The notes beneath the pieces are model-generated. The model had not been told where the DNA came from, did not search any database, and saw nothing but the letters and a program-made list of their open reading frames with translations. From Bacillota bacterium (GTDB taxonomy: Bacteria; Bacillota; Clostridia; Peptostreptococcales; Anaerovoracaceae), in NCBI GenBank assembly GCA_017394515.1, contig JAFPXY010000003.1, positions 1 to 41,804 of the forward strand: a DNA stretch of 41,804 nucleotides. Reading direction: 5' to 3'. Within the stretch, counting starts at the first letter, position 1; each line of letters starts with the position of its first letter. Positions 8,011-14,621 of the stretch are shown here, one piece after another. The translations under genes and the position numbers were made by a program.

Positions 8011-8859
8011 ATGGCACAGATCCTTAAAGGAGCTCCTGTTACGGAAGCTCTTACCAAAAGATCCATGGAAGAAGTTGAAGAACTGAAGGCCAGAGGAGTA
8101 GAACCTTGCCTGGCTATTTTGAGGGTGGGAGAGAGACCTGATGATATAGCTTACGAAAGAGGCGCAGTCAAGAAGGCTGAATCCGTCGGAGTCAAGGTAC
8201 ACAAGGTCATTCTTCCGGGAGACGTATCTCAGGAAGACTTTGACAAGACACTCATAGAACTCAACGAGGATGATAAGGTACATGGAATCCTCATGTTCAG
8301 ACCTCTTCCTTCCCAGCTGGATAACGAGAAAGCCAGACAGATGCTGGCCCCTGAGAAGGATATCGACGGTATGACCGACGGAAGTATGGCAGGCGTTTTC
8401 ACCAATACTGAGAAGGGCTTTCCTCCATGCACCGCTCAGGCTGCTATGGAGATTCTTAAGTATTATGACGTTCCCATCAAGGGAGCCAAGGCCTGCGTAA
8501 TCGGAAGATCACTGGTTATAGGCCGTCCTGTGGCCATGATGCTCATGCATGAAAACGCCACGGTGGTAAACTGCCACACGAGAACTGTGGATCCTGCATC
8601 CATCGCCAGAAATGCAGACATCCTCATCTGCGCCGCAGGAAAGCTCAGATCTGTAGGTCCTGAGTTCACCAACCCGGATCAGGTGATAATAGATGTAGGC
8701 ATCAACTGGGATGAGGAAGCAGGAAAAATCGCCGGAGACTGCGATTTCGCCAATGTAGAACCTTTGGTCAAGGCCATTACGCCGGTTCCCGGCGGAGTTG
8801 GTGGGGTAACTTCAACTATTCTCGTATCTCACGTAATAAAAGCTGCCCAAAGAGCTTAA
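8011..8859 (+). CDS. folD: FolD-family methylene-THF dehydrogenase, cyclohydrolase residues missing
   Basis: The 282 residues have both FolD domains. The conserved Asp is in PEKDIDGMTDG, the NAD(P)-binding region is around CVIGRSLVIGRPVA, and the C-terminus has PVPGGVGGVT. Aligned by eye with E. coli FolD (QIYVASKRKACEEVG), the segment is IAYERGAVKKAESVG. The tyrosine is kept (Tyr48), but the catalytic lysine (E. coli Lys54) is Ala52. The VQLPLP motif is MFRPLP, so its glutamine is lost too. Both residues are known to be needed for cyclohydrolase activity, so this protein probably keeps only the dehydrogenase, with FchA doing the other step. An AAGGAGG site precedes the start. Confidence 0.93.
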   Translation: MAQILKGAPVTEALTKRSMEEVEELKARGVEPCLAILRVGERPDDIAYERGAVKKAESVGVKVHKVILPGDVSQEDFDKTLIELNEDDKVHGILMFRPLPSQLDNEKARQMLAPEKDIDGMTDGSMAGVFTNTEKGFPPCTAQAAMEILKYYDVPIKGAKACVIGRSLVIGRPVAMMLMHENATVVNCHTRTVDPASIARNADILICAAGKLRSVGPEFTNPDQVIIDVGINWDEEAGKIAGDCDFANVEPLVKAITPVPGGVGGVTSTILVSHVIKAAQRA

Positions 8860-8861
8860 TT

Positions 8862-8872
8862 TGTGATATAAT
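8862..8872 (+). promoter_or_regulatory. Extended -10 promoter for folT
   Basis: TGTGATATAAT contains TGN directly before a perfect TATAAT and starts 3 bases after the folD stop codon. No good -35 is seen at 17 bases, as is usual for extended -10 promoters. The same 11-mer recurs at 13325-13335 (minus strand) and at 39559-39569. It would start a leader of about 130 bases ahead of folT. Confidence 0.55.
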
Positions 8873-8920
8873 AATAAAGCCGTAAAAATATTTTAAAGAA
8901 AGGTAACGACAATATCTTTT

Positions 8921-9006
8921 CTCCTGGCCCGAGAAATTGCGCAGGACCGGGGTGCGAATTTTTTGCACCGACACCGGGACCTGAGCCCGAGAAATTGCCT
9001 AAGGAG
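8921..9006 (+). promoter_or_regulatory. Structured folT leader able to hide the ribosome site
   Basis: CTCCTGG (8921-8927) can pair with CC plus AGGAG (8998-9006, with a TA bulge), covering the folT Shine-Dalgarno. Inside, an extended hairpin is formed by CAGG (8942-8945) with CCTG (8980-8983), CCGG with CCGG (8947-8950 with 8974-8977), and GGTGC with GCACC (8951-8955 with 8965-8969). Two identical copies of CCCGAGAAATTGC (8928-8940 and 8986-8998) form the two sides of the internal loop between the outer and inner stems. It does not match the THF riboswitch consensus as I know it. The loop (GTGCGAATTTTTTGCA) resembles the array at 31053-31074, so it may instead be an inserted repeat. Confidence 0.5.
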
Positions 9007-9011
9007 TAATT

Positions 9012-10109
9012 ATGAAAAAGAAAAGCACACAGATGATCGTGACCCTTGGTCTCTTGGTCGCTCTGCACATTATCTTATCGAGATTCCTGTCCGTTAACGC
9101 ATGGAACATGAAGATCGGCTTCGCCTTTGTGGCGGTCTTTGTAGGGGCTTATCTCTACGGACCGATTGCAGGAGCCGTTGTTGGAGGTCTGGGAGACTTC
9201 CTGGGAGCTATACTCTTTCCTATAGGAGCGTATTTCCCCGGATTCACCCTGAACTGTGCTCTGACCGGTGTGGTCATGGGACTGCTTCTGTATAAGAAAC
9301 AGTCGCCTTTGAGGGTAGTACTGGCCGTATTGATAGATCAGCTGGTAATATCCATGTGGATAACACCTCTTTGGATATCCATACTTTATGGATCACCATA
9401 CTGGCCGCTTATCATATCCAGACTGCCGCAGATCGGCATCATGGTCGTGGTTGAGATCGTCGTAACCTTGCTCATGATCAAAATAATGGAAAGAATCAAG
9501 GCTCCGCAGATGATGGCAGAGAATGAAGCACCTGTAGATGCTCTTAAAGAACAGCGTAAAGCTATTAGAAAAGCTTCCATCGCTGCTCGCGAGGCCATAA
9601 GCCCTGAGGAGCGTCCTGAAAAGTGCGCAGCCATAATCGCTAAAATAGTCGATTCTGAAGAATACAAGAGCGCCAAAAATATTCTTGTCTACAGCGCCAT
9701 AAGGGGAGAGGTTTCCCTGGATGGACTGAAGGAATACGCTGATCGTGACGGTAAAGTCCTGGCTTATCCGCTGGTCATCTCCGCCAAGGAAATGATCGCT
9801 TTAGTGCCTAAGACAGAGGACGACTGGGCCGATGGCTTCCACGGTATCCGCGAACCTAAGAAGGAGACCTGTGATGAGATGAAGCCTGAGGATATCGATC
9901 TGGTGATCTGCCCCTGCACGGCCTTTGACGAAGACCTTGGCAGAATGGGCATGGGTGCCGGTTATTACGACCGCTATCTGGAGACTTGCGGTAATGCAAA
10001 GATAGTTGCTGTAGCCTTCGAATGCCAGAAAGTTGATTCTGTAATGAGGCAGGAATGGGACAAACCCATGGAGAAAGTATTTTCGGAAAAGAATGTGTAT
10101 TCTAAGTAA
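9012..10109 (+). CDS. folT: FolT folate S-component fused to 5-formyl-THF cyclo-ligase
   Basis: The 365 residues carry two domains. Residues 1-165 form a six-segment ECF-type S-component. They resemble FolT, with VAVFVGAYLYGPIAGAVVGG and an aromatic loop region. After a charged linker (about 166-180), residues 180-365 are a complete methenyl-THF synthetase. It begins LKEQRKAIRKASIAARE and holds the family motif RMGMGAGYYDRYL near residue 322. The fusion would bring in folate (often 5-formyl-THF) and convert it to 5,10-methenyl-THF at the membrane, next to fchA and folD. The ECF energising subunits are not in this window. The AAGGAG site and ATG are clear. I see no sign of a frameshift or sequencing join at the linker. 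Confidence 0.88.
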   Translation: MKKKSTQMIVTLGLLVALHIILSRFLSVNAWNMKIGFAFVAVFVGAYLYGPIAGAVVGGLGDFLGAILFPIGAYFPGFTLNCALTGVVMGLLLYKKQSPLRVVLAVLIDQLVISMWITPLWISILYGSPYWPLIISRLPQIGIMVVVEIVVTLLMIKIMERIKAPQMMAENEAPVDALKEQRKAIRKASIAAREAISPEERPEKCAAIIAKIVDSEEYKSAKNILVYSAIRGEVSLDGLKEYADRDGKVLAYPLVISAKEMIALVPKTEDDWADGFHGIREPKKETCDEMKPEDIDLVICPCTAFDEDLGRMGMGAGYYDRYLETCGNAKIVAVAFECQKVDSVMRQEWDKPMEKVFSEKNVYSK

Positions 10110-10112
10110 GTC

Positions 10113-10141
10113 TTGCGAATATTCTGAATATTTAGTATAAT
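10113..10141 (+). promoter_or_regulatory. Promoter of the alanine/glycine symporter gene
   Basis: TTGCGA (10113-10118) and TATAAT (10136-10141) are 17 bases apart. The start would be near 10148, so the hairpin-plus-T-run at 10180 lies inside the leader and not just behind the previous gene. Confidence 0.6.
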
Positions 10142-10179
10142 AACCATATCTGTGATTGGTTATTAGATTAAGATCCTTT

Positions 10180-10206
10180 AGCGGTCCCAGATAGGGACCG
10201 CTTTTT
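10180..10206 (+). terminator. Intrinsic terminator, possibly an attenuator
   Basis: A perfect 9-bp stem AGCGGTCCC/GGGACCGCT with a 5-base loop is followed by T5. It ends transcription from the folT fusion. A promoter lies upstream of it and the symporter gene starts 26 bases after it, so it may act as an attenuator too. Direct repeats ATTAAGATC flank it (10167-10175 and 10211-10219). Confidence 0.75.
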
Positions 10207-10231
10207 AAGTATTAAGATCAGGAGGTGCAGC

Positions 10232-11641
10232 GTGGAATTGTATAACAGTATAATACTCAAAATAAGCGACATCCTTTACTATCCTTTGGTAGTACCTCTT
10301 TTGCTCGTATTTGCAGGGGTGTACTTCACCATCAGAAGTAAGGGTATCCAAATCAGGATGTTCGGAGAGATGTTCAAGGTGGTAAGTGAAAAGCCCAAGG
10401 ACGAAAAGGGTGTTTCATCCTTTGCAGCTCTCATGGTATCCACCGCATCCCGCGTAGGTACCGGAAATATCATTGGAGTATCCACGGCTCTCTGTCTGGG
10501 AGGTCCCGGAGCCATTTTCTGGCTGTGGGTCACAGCTCTCCTCGGTGGAGCAACAGCTTTCATAGAGTCAACTCTGGCACAGATCTATAAGAGAAAAGAC
10601 TCGGACGGATCATCCTATGGCGGACCTTCCTACTACATGGAGACCGCTTTAAAGGCCAGATGGGCAGGCATTATCTTCGCCATCGCCATCATCCTCTGCT
10701 ATGCTGTAGGATATAACATGCTGGCTTCCTACAACCTGCAGTCCTGTTTCGAAGCTTTTAGCTTCTATGGCGATTACACCGCACTGATCATCGGAATCAT
10801 TCTGGCTGTGCTCTTTGGATTCATCGTCTTAGGAGGCGGCAAGCGTCTCATGCACGTAACCGAGTTCCTGGTTCCTCTCATGGGCGTTATCTTCATCCTG
10901 GTTTCTGTAATCGTACTTGTTATAAACGCAGGAAACCTGGGAACCATGTTCGCAAACATCTTCAAGAGCGCTTTCGACTTCCAGTCCATCTTTGCGGGCT
11001 TCTTCGGATCCTGCATCATGTGGGGTATCAAAAGAGGACTTTACTCCAATGAGGCTGGTATGGGATCAGCTCCTAACGCAGCAGCAACCGCCGACGTATC
11101 ACATCCCGCCAAGCAGGGTCTGGTACAGATGCTTTCAGTCTTCATCGACTCACTTCTCATCTGCTCAGCCACAGCTCTTATGTGCCTGTCATCAGGCATA
11201 ACTCCCACTGAGGAACTCAAGGGAGCACCTTTCGTTCAGGAATCCATGAGGGAATCTCTTGGAAATTTCGGACCGGTGTTCATCGCTGTCGCACTTTCGC
11301 TCTTCGCTTTCACGACTCTTATCGGAAACTATTTCTACTGCGAAGGCTGCTTGAGATTCATAATCAAAGAAAAGCCCGGCAAGTCACTCCTTACTGTGTT
11401 CAGACTTGGGGCTACACTTCTCGTATTTGTCGGAGCCATCATGTCAGCTGACGCTGTATGGAATACAGCCGACGTAGTTCAGGGCATCATGGTAGTCATT
11501 AACGTTCCTGCCATTCTGATCCTTGGAAAGAAAGCTCTGGTCTGCCTGGAAGACTATGCAGCTCAGAGAAGGGAAGGCAAGAATCCTCACTATATCGCAA
11601 AGAATTGCGGCATCAAAGAGGAGACAGATTACTGGAAATAA
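10232..11641 (+). CDS. Alanine/glycine:cation symporter (AGCS family)
   Basis: This 469-residue membrane protein has about eleven segments and belongs to the sodium:alanine/glycine symporters. Diagnostic stretches are GVSSFAALMVSTASRVGTGNIIGVSTAL, described here by its position at residues 60-88, and a SNEAGMGSAPNAAATA block in the middle. It uses a cation gradient to take up small amino acids. Placement beside folate one-carbon genes hints at glycine, but the specificity cannot be read from sequence. It starts at GTG, chosen because GGAGG lies 6 bases before it and an in-frame ATG is absent nearby. Confidence 0.93.
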   Translation: MELYNSIILKISDILYYPLVVPLLLVFAGVYFTIRSKGIQIRMFGEMFKVVSEKPKDEKGVSSFAALMVSTASRVGTGNIIGVSTALCLGGPGAIFWLWVTALLGGATAFIESTLAQIYKRKDSDGSSYGGPSYYMETALKARWAGIIFAIAIILCYAVGYNMLASYNLQSCFEAFSFYGDYTALIIGIILAVLFGFIVLGGGKRLMHVTEFLVPLMGVIFILVSVIVLVINAGNLGTMFANIFKSAFDFQSIFAGFFGSCIMWGIKRGLYSNEAGMGSAPNAAATADVSHPAKQGLVQMLSVFIDSLLICSATALMCLSSGITPTEELKGAPFVQESMRESLGNFGPVFIAVALSLFAFTTLIGNYFYCEGCLRFIIKEKPGKSLLTVFRLGATLLVFVGAIMSADAVWNTADVVQGIMVVINVPAILILGKKALVCLEDYAAQRREGKNPHYIAKNCGIKEETDYWK

Positions 11642-11661
11642 AACAACAAAAAATAAAAGCG

Positions 11662-11690
11662 GAGCCGCCTCTGGGTGAGACGGCTCTTTC
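11662..11690. terminator. Bidirectional terminator between convergent genes
   Basis: GAGCCG-CTC/GAG-CGGCTC forms a stem with a 5-base loop, with TTTC after it on the plus strand and a T-rich tract on the minus strand. It serves the symporter gene and the convergent phosphatase gene. It belongs to the recurring GTCTCA/GAGAC terminator group. Confidence 0.7.
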
Positions 11691-11711
11691 TTATGGAGTG
11701 ATCTGAGAGCC

Positions 11712-12146
11712 CTAAATGTAACTATTCAAGATCCGTTCGCAGCCTTCTACCACATCCCGATAGGTGGCGTCGAAGTCTCCGGTGTACCAGGGGTCTGCCA
11801 CATCCCGGGGAAGTAGCATCTCGATCTTATCGTCTGGATCGCTTCCCAGGACTCTTAAGATGTTCTTCTGATTCCAGTGATCCATGATGTAGATATGATC
11901 AAAGTACTTGTAATCCGCCTTGGTGATCTGGCGAGCGCGATGGGTGCCGATGGGAACGCCTTCGGAGAGGAGTTTTTTGCGGGCGGGAGGGTAGATGGGA
12001 TTGCCGATCTCTTCCCGGCTGGTGGCTGCGGAATCAACCTCAAAAGCGCGGTCTAAGCCGCGCTTCTCAAGCATATCTTTCATTACATATTCTGCCATTG
12101 TCGAGCGGCAGATGTTGCCGTGGCAGACGAAGAGGATCTTATGCAT
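11712..12146 (-). CDS. Low-molecular-weight protein-tyrosine phosphatase
   Basis: The 144 residues begin with the catalytic P-loop VCHGNICRS, giving Cys8 and Arg14 of the CX5R signature. The general-acid aspartate is in the late DPWYTGDF motif. The protein is cytoplasmic and soluble. In Firmicutes such enzymes dephosphorylate tyrosine kinases or arginine-phosphorylated proteins, and the substrate here is not evident. Its start is 18 bases beyond the stop of the XRE regulator on the same strand, so the two are likely one message. A TTTAGGTTTT stretch and weak AAAGGAGC ribosome site precede it. Confidence 0.92.
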   Translation of the reverse strand: MHKILFVCHGNICRSTMAEYVMKDMLEKRGLDRAFEVDSAATSREEIGNPIYPPARKKLLSEGVPIGTHRARQITKADYKYFDHIYIMDHWNQKNILRVLGSDPDDKIEMLLPRDVADPWYTGDFDATYRDVVEGCERILNSYI

Positions 12147-12164
12147 AAATAGCTCCTTTAGGTT

Positions 12165-13154
12165 TTAGTTCTTCTTTGAAACTGAGTCGAGGATTACCAT
12201 GAGGATGGCGAATACGATGCCGGCTACAGCCCAGATGATCCAGCTGGTGGCAAAGTTTGAGGTGAAGCCGTGGACCAGGAAGATGGCGGTGACTGCCAGC
12301 CAGTAAACCGGAGGTACCCATCCGAACTTATGTGGTCTGGTTTTCTCTGCTCTGGTATAATCTCCATCTTCAAGAAGGATGCTATAGGTGCTGTTAACGA
12401 TGTTGACGCGTACCAGCAGATATACACCGATGGCCACCATGACGAGGAGGAGTCCTACGGCCATGGATCCGATACCGGCACTTGTATAATTTAAGGCCAT
12501 AATGATGAAAAGAGGGAGCACTGAGATCACGCAGAGAACGATGCCTATTATCATGGATCTCGTGTAGGTATCTTTATATTTATCCCTCATATCCTTCGCC
12601 AGGCCTTTAACGCCGTAAGCAGTATCGATAAGAGATTTTTCCATGTATTCGTACTTTGATAACTTAAGTCCGCCGCTTACGAAGAGGGCTACCGCGACGC
12701 CTATCATTATGAAGAGAGCTACGAGGCCGATACCGCTGGCTTGAGTATCTGTGATCTCAAGGAAGCCGCTGTCCTGTCCGCCTCCCAGCACTATGAGAAG
12801 TACGGGGCAAAGGATGCAGAGCATGACGCCCAGAGCGATCCTTCCGGACTGAGTCTTTCTCTCTGCGATGAATGCGGAAGCTTCTTCCATGGAAACAGGG
12901 CGTACTTTGTACTCATTGTCTTCAACTATAGGAGTCTCTACGAACTCAGCTGTTGTCATTTCATCCTTTAATAAGAAGTCTGTGCTTACGCCGAAAACCT
13001 CGGAAAGTTTAAGTATCTTATTCATATCGGGAATGGACTGAGCGCTTTCCCACTTGGAGACCGACTGACGGCTTACGTCCATCATCTCTGCGAGTTCTTC
13101 CTGAGACCAACCATTCTTTTTTCTTAATTCTATGATCTTATCTGCGAGTATCAT
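12165..13154 (-). CDS. XRE-family regulator with membrane domain
   Basis: The 329 residues start with a Cro/CI helix-turn-helix (residues 4-60: IIELRKKNGWSQEELAEMMD, then SRQSVSKWESAQSIPD). A short linker and at least five hydrophobic segments follow, between about 105 and 325, with two charged stretches between them. A DNA-binding head on a membrane tail suggests a sensor of envelope state or a small molecule, but no ligand is evident. It is transcribed from a leader of about 165 bases that contains a three-way-junction fold and the T6GC repeat. Its promoter is packed against that of the divergent oxidoreductase gene, a likely target. Confidence 0.85.
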   Translation of the reverse strand: MILADKIIELRKKNGWSQEELAEMMDVSRQSVSKWESAQSIPDMNKILKLSEVFGVSTDFLLKDEMTTAEFVETPIVEDNEYKVRPVSMEEASAFIAERKTQSGRIALGVMLCILCPVLLIVLGGGQDSGFLEITDTQASGIGLVALFIMIGVAVALFVSGGLKLSKYEYMEKSLIDTAYGVKGLAKDMRDKYKDTYTRSMIIGIVLCVISVLPLFIIMALNYTSAGIGSMAVGLLLVMVAIGVYLLVRVNIVNSTYSILLEDGDYTRAEKTRPHKFGWVPPVYWLAVTAIFLVHGFTSNFATSWIIWAVAGIVFAILMVILDSVSKKN

Positions 13155-13170
13155 TTCTATTTCCTTTCAT

Positions 13171-13227
13171 TTCGTATGATGCGGATCTGTGTCCGCCGTG
13201 CTTTATCTTACGGTCTCATCATACGAA
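13171..13227 (-). promoter_or_regulatory. Three-way-junction fold in the XRE gene leader
   Basis: The outer stem TTCGTATGATG/CATCATACGAA (13171-13181 with 13217-13227) is a perfect 11-bp inverted repeat. It encloses two hairpins, GCGGA/TCCGC (13181-13196) and CCGT/ACGG (about 13196-13213). It ends 17 bases before the XRE start codon, so it would be part of the mRNA leader. It does not match the purine or hammerhead three-way junctions that I know. As DNA it could also serve as a dyad operator for the XRE protein itself. Confidence 0.5.
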
Positions 13228-13259
13228 AAACTGTGGTTGCATGCCATAAAGCGGTCTTG

Positions 13260-13323
13260 GAAATTGCGCAACCGGCGGTTGCAACTGCTGGTTAACCGGC
13301 ATTTTTTGCTTTACAGCAAAAAA
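13260..13323. repeat. T6GC/GAAATTGC repeat element between divergent genes
   Basis: The order is GAAATTGC (13260-13267), hairpin GCAACC-GGC-GGTTGC (13268-13282), a GGTTAACC palindrome, then TTTTTTGCT-TTAC-AGCAAAAAA, a 9-bp stem (13302-13323). The opening GAAATTGCGCA...ACCGG matches the folT leader at 8933-8950. It is non-coding and would be transcribed in the leader of the XRE gene. Confidence 0.6.
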
Positions 13324-13324
13324 T

Positions 13325-13335
13325 ATTATATCACA
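13325..13335 (-). promoter_or_regulatory. Extended -10 of the XRE gene
   Basis: On the minus strand this reads TGTGATATAAT, identical to the 11-mer ahead of folT. The matching -35 position (13348-13353) falls inside the plus-strand promoter of the divergent gene, so the two promoters overlap. Confidence 0.5.
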
Positions 13336-13337
13336 TA

Positions 13338-13368
13338 TTGACAGTAATGTGGATATTGATGGTATAAT
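13338..13368 (+). promoter_or_regulatory. Promoter of the oxidoreductase-rlmH unit
   Basis: TTGACA (13338-13343) and TATAAT (13363-13368) have a long 19-base spacer. TGG before the -10 makes it an extended -10 type, which can offset the poor spacing. Confidence 0.6.
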
Positions 13369-13395
13369 TTTTATGTACAGATAAGGAGACAAAAA

Positions 13396-13983
13396 ATGAA
13401 GAAATTACTATTCATTAACGCCTGCATAAGAGGCGATCGTTCACGCACCTTAAGACTTTGCAAAAAATACATTTCCGCTTTCCTGTCATGGCACACGGAT
13501 TACGAGTGGACAGAACTTGATTTAAACGAAATGTCCCTTATACCTCAGACGAGGGAAGTGCTGGACAGAAGAGATGCATTCATCGAGGCAGGAGATTTCT
13601 CTGATCCCATGTTCGATTTGGCTAAACAGTTCATGGATGCTGACCATATAGTAATCGGCGCGCCTTACTGGGATCTGGAATTTCCTTCGCTACTCAAGAT
13701 ATACTTCGAGAGAGTATCCGTATCGGAGCTCACCTATGATTTTTTGGGAGATCATGTGGATGCCTACACCAAGGCGGAAAGGGCGGTGTACATCACTACC
13801 GCAGGAGGTTATACCATAGGTAAGAATTACGGCTTTGAATACGCCCAGGGACTTTTCAGTTTCCTCTTTGGCATCAACAGGATGGATCTCATCATGGCTG
13901 AAGGACTGGACATTGAAGGGGCGGATATCGAAGGCTTGCTTAAGGACGCCATGAATAGGGCAGAGGAGATCGCAAAAGAATGA
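13396..13983 (+). CDS. Flavodoxin-fold NAD(P)H oxidoreductase (azoreductase-like)
   Basis: The 195 residues have the FMN-binding fold of the NQO/AzoR group. The first strand is KLLFINACIRGDRSRT, with the Ser/Arg phosphate loop. IVIGAPYWDLEFPSLLKIYFERV lies near residues 89-111, with the Tyr-Trp of the flavin loop, and TTAGG lies near 135. Such enzymes reduce quinones or azo compounds two electrons at a time and may protect against electrophiles. The stop overlaps the rlmH start by 4 bases (ATGA), so translation is coupled. The start has an AAGGAG site. The natural substrate is unknown. Confidence 0.8.
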   Translation: MKKLLFINACIRGDRSRTLRLCKKYISAFLSWHTDYEWTELDLNEMSLIPQTREVLDRRDAFIEAGDFSDPMFDLAKQFMDADHIVIGAPYWDLEFPSLLKIYFERVSVSELTYDFLGDHVDAYTKAERAVYITTAGGYTIGKNYGFEYAQGLFSFLFGINRMDLIMAEGLDIEGADIEGLLKDAMNRAEEIAKE

Positions 13984-14459
13984 ACATACAGATAATATGC
14001 ATCGGTAAATTAAAGGAAAAATACTGGACAGACGCTATAAAGGAATATTCCAAAAGACTTTCTCGCTTCTGCACCTTGGAGATCGTTGAACTCAAGGAGT
14101 CACTGCTTCCGGCTAACGCATCTCCTGCAGATGAGGAGAAGGTGAAGTTTGAAGAGGGCAAAGAGATCCTTAAGGCCATCAAGGACGGCACTTACGTCAT
14201 AACCTTGGAGATCAAGGGAAAGTCTCTGAGTTCTGAAGAGCTGGCTCAGAAGATAGACGATCTGGGCATTATGGGAAGAAGCAATGTGGCCTTCGTCATA
14301 GGCGGAAGCCTTGGCCTGAGTCCTGAAGTGAGCAAGAGGTCAGACTTCAAACTGAGCTTTTCAAGGATGACCTTCCCACACCAGATGATGAGAGTCATAC
14401 TTTTGGAACAGATATACAGAAGCTTCAAGATAAACAGGCATGAGGCCTACCACAAATAG
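13980..14459 (+). CDS. rlmH: 23S rRNA pseudouridine-1915 N3-methyltransferase
   Basis: The 159 residues match the SPOUT-class RlmH length. The start MNIQIICIGKLKEKYW, the SAM-knot VIGGSLGLSPEV near residue 103, and the C-terminal TFPHQMMRVILLEQIYR with HEAYHK are all diagnostic. It methylates helix 69 of 23S rRNA in the assembled ribosome. The start overlaps the upstream oxidoreductase by 4 bases, so the pair is probably co-translated. Confidence 0.96.
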   Translation: MNIQIICIGKLKEKYWTDAIKEYSKRLSRFCTLEIVELKESLLPANASPADEEKVKFEEGKEILKAIKDGTYVITLEIKGKSLSSEELAQKIDDLGIMGRSNVAFVIGGSLGLSPEVSKRSDFKLSFSRMTFPHQMMRVILLEQIYRSFKINRHEAYHK

Positions 14460-14469
14460 GGAATGTCAT

Positions 14470-14503
14470 AAACAGACTGCCTAATTCCGGTGGTCTGTTT
14501 TTT
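14470..14503 (+). terminator. Terminator after rlmH
   Basis: AAACAGAC/GTCTGTTT stems, extended by two more pairs across a mismatch, are followed by T6 at 14498-14503. It separates rlmH from the peptide-transport operon. Confidence 0.75.
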
Positions 14504-14507
14504 GTTG

Positions 14508-14536
14508 TTGAAATATAACAAAATATAATGTATAAT
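14508..14536 (+). promoter_or_regulatory. Promoter of the peptide-transport operon
   Basis: TTGAAA (14508-14513) and TATAAT (14531-14536) have a 17-base spacer. A second TATAAT lies at 14524-14529. The leader to the binding-protein gene is about 78 bases. Confidence 0.7.
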
Positions 14537-14621
14537 TTGTTTATCAGTTTAAACTTTTAAAGTGCGGCGGTCGAATCGACATCTCTTTTATTACGCTGCG
14601 GAAAGGAAAAAGGTCAAAACT

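Noticed and set aside
8879-9011. Known tetrahydrofolate riboswitch
   Set aside because: Position and gene fit, but the conserved core sequences I know for the class are absent. I list it only as an uncharacterised structured leader.
13171-13227. Hammerhead ribozyme or purine riboswitch
   Set aside because: It has a three-way shape and a GATGAG stretch, but the conserved CUGANGA/GAAA core and the purine riboswitch loops are not present in the required places.
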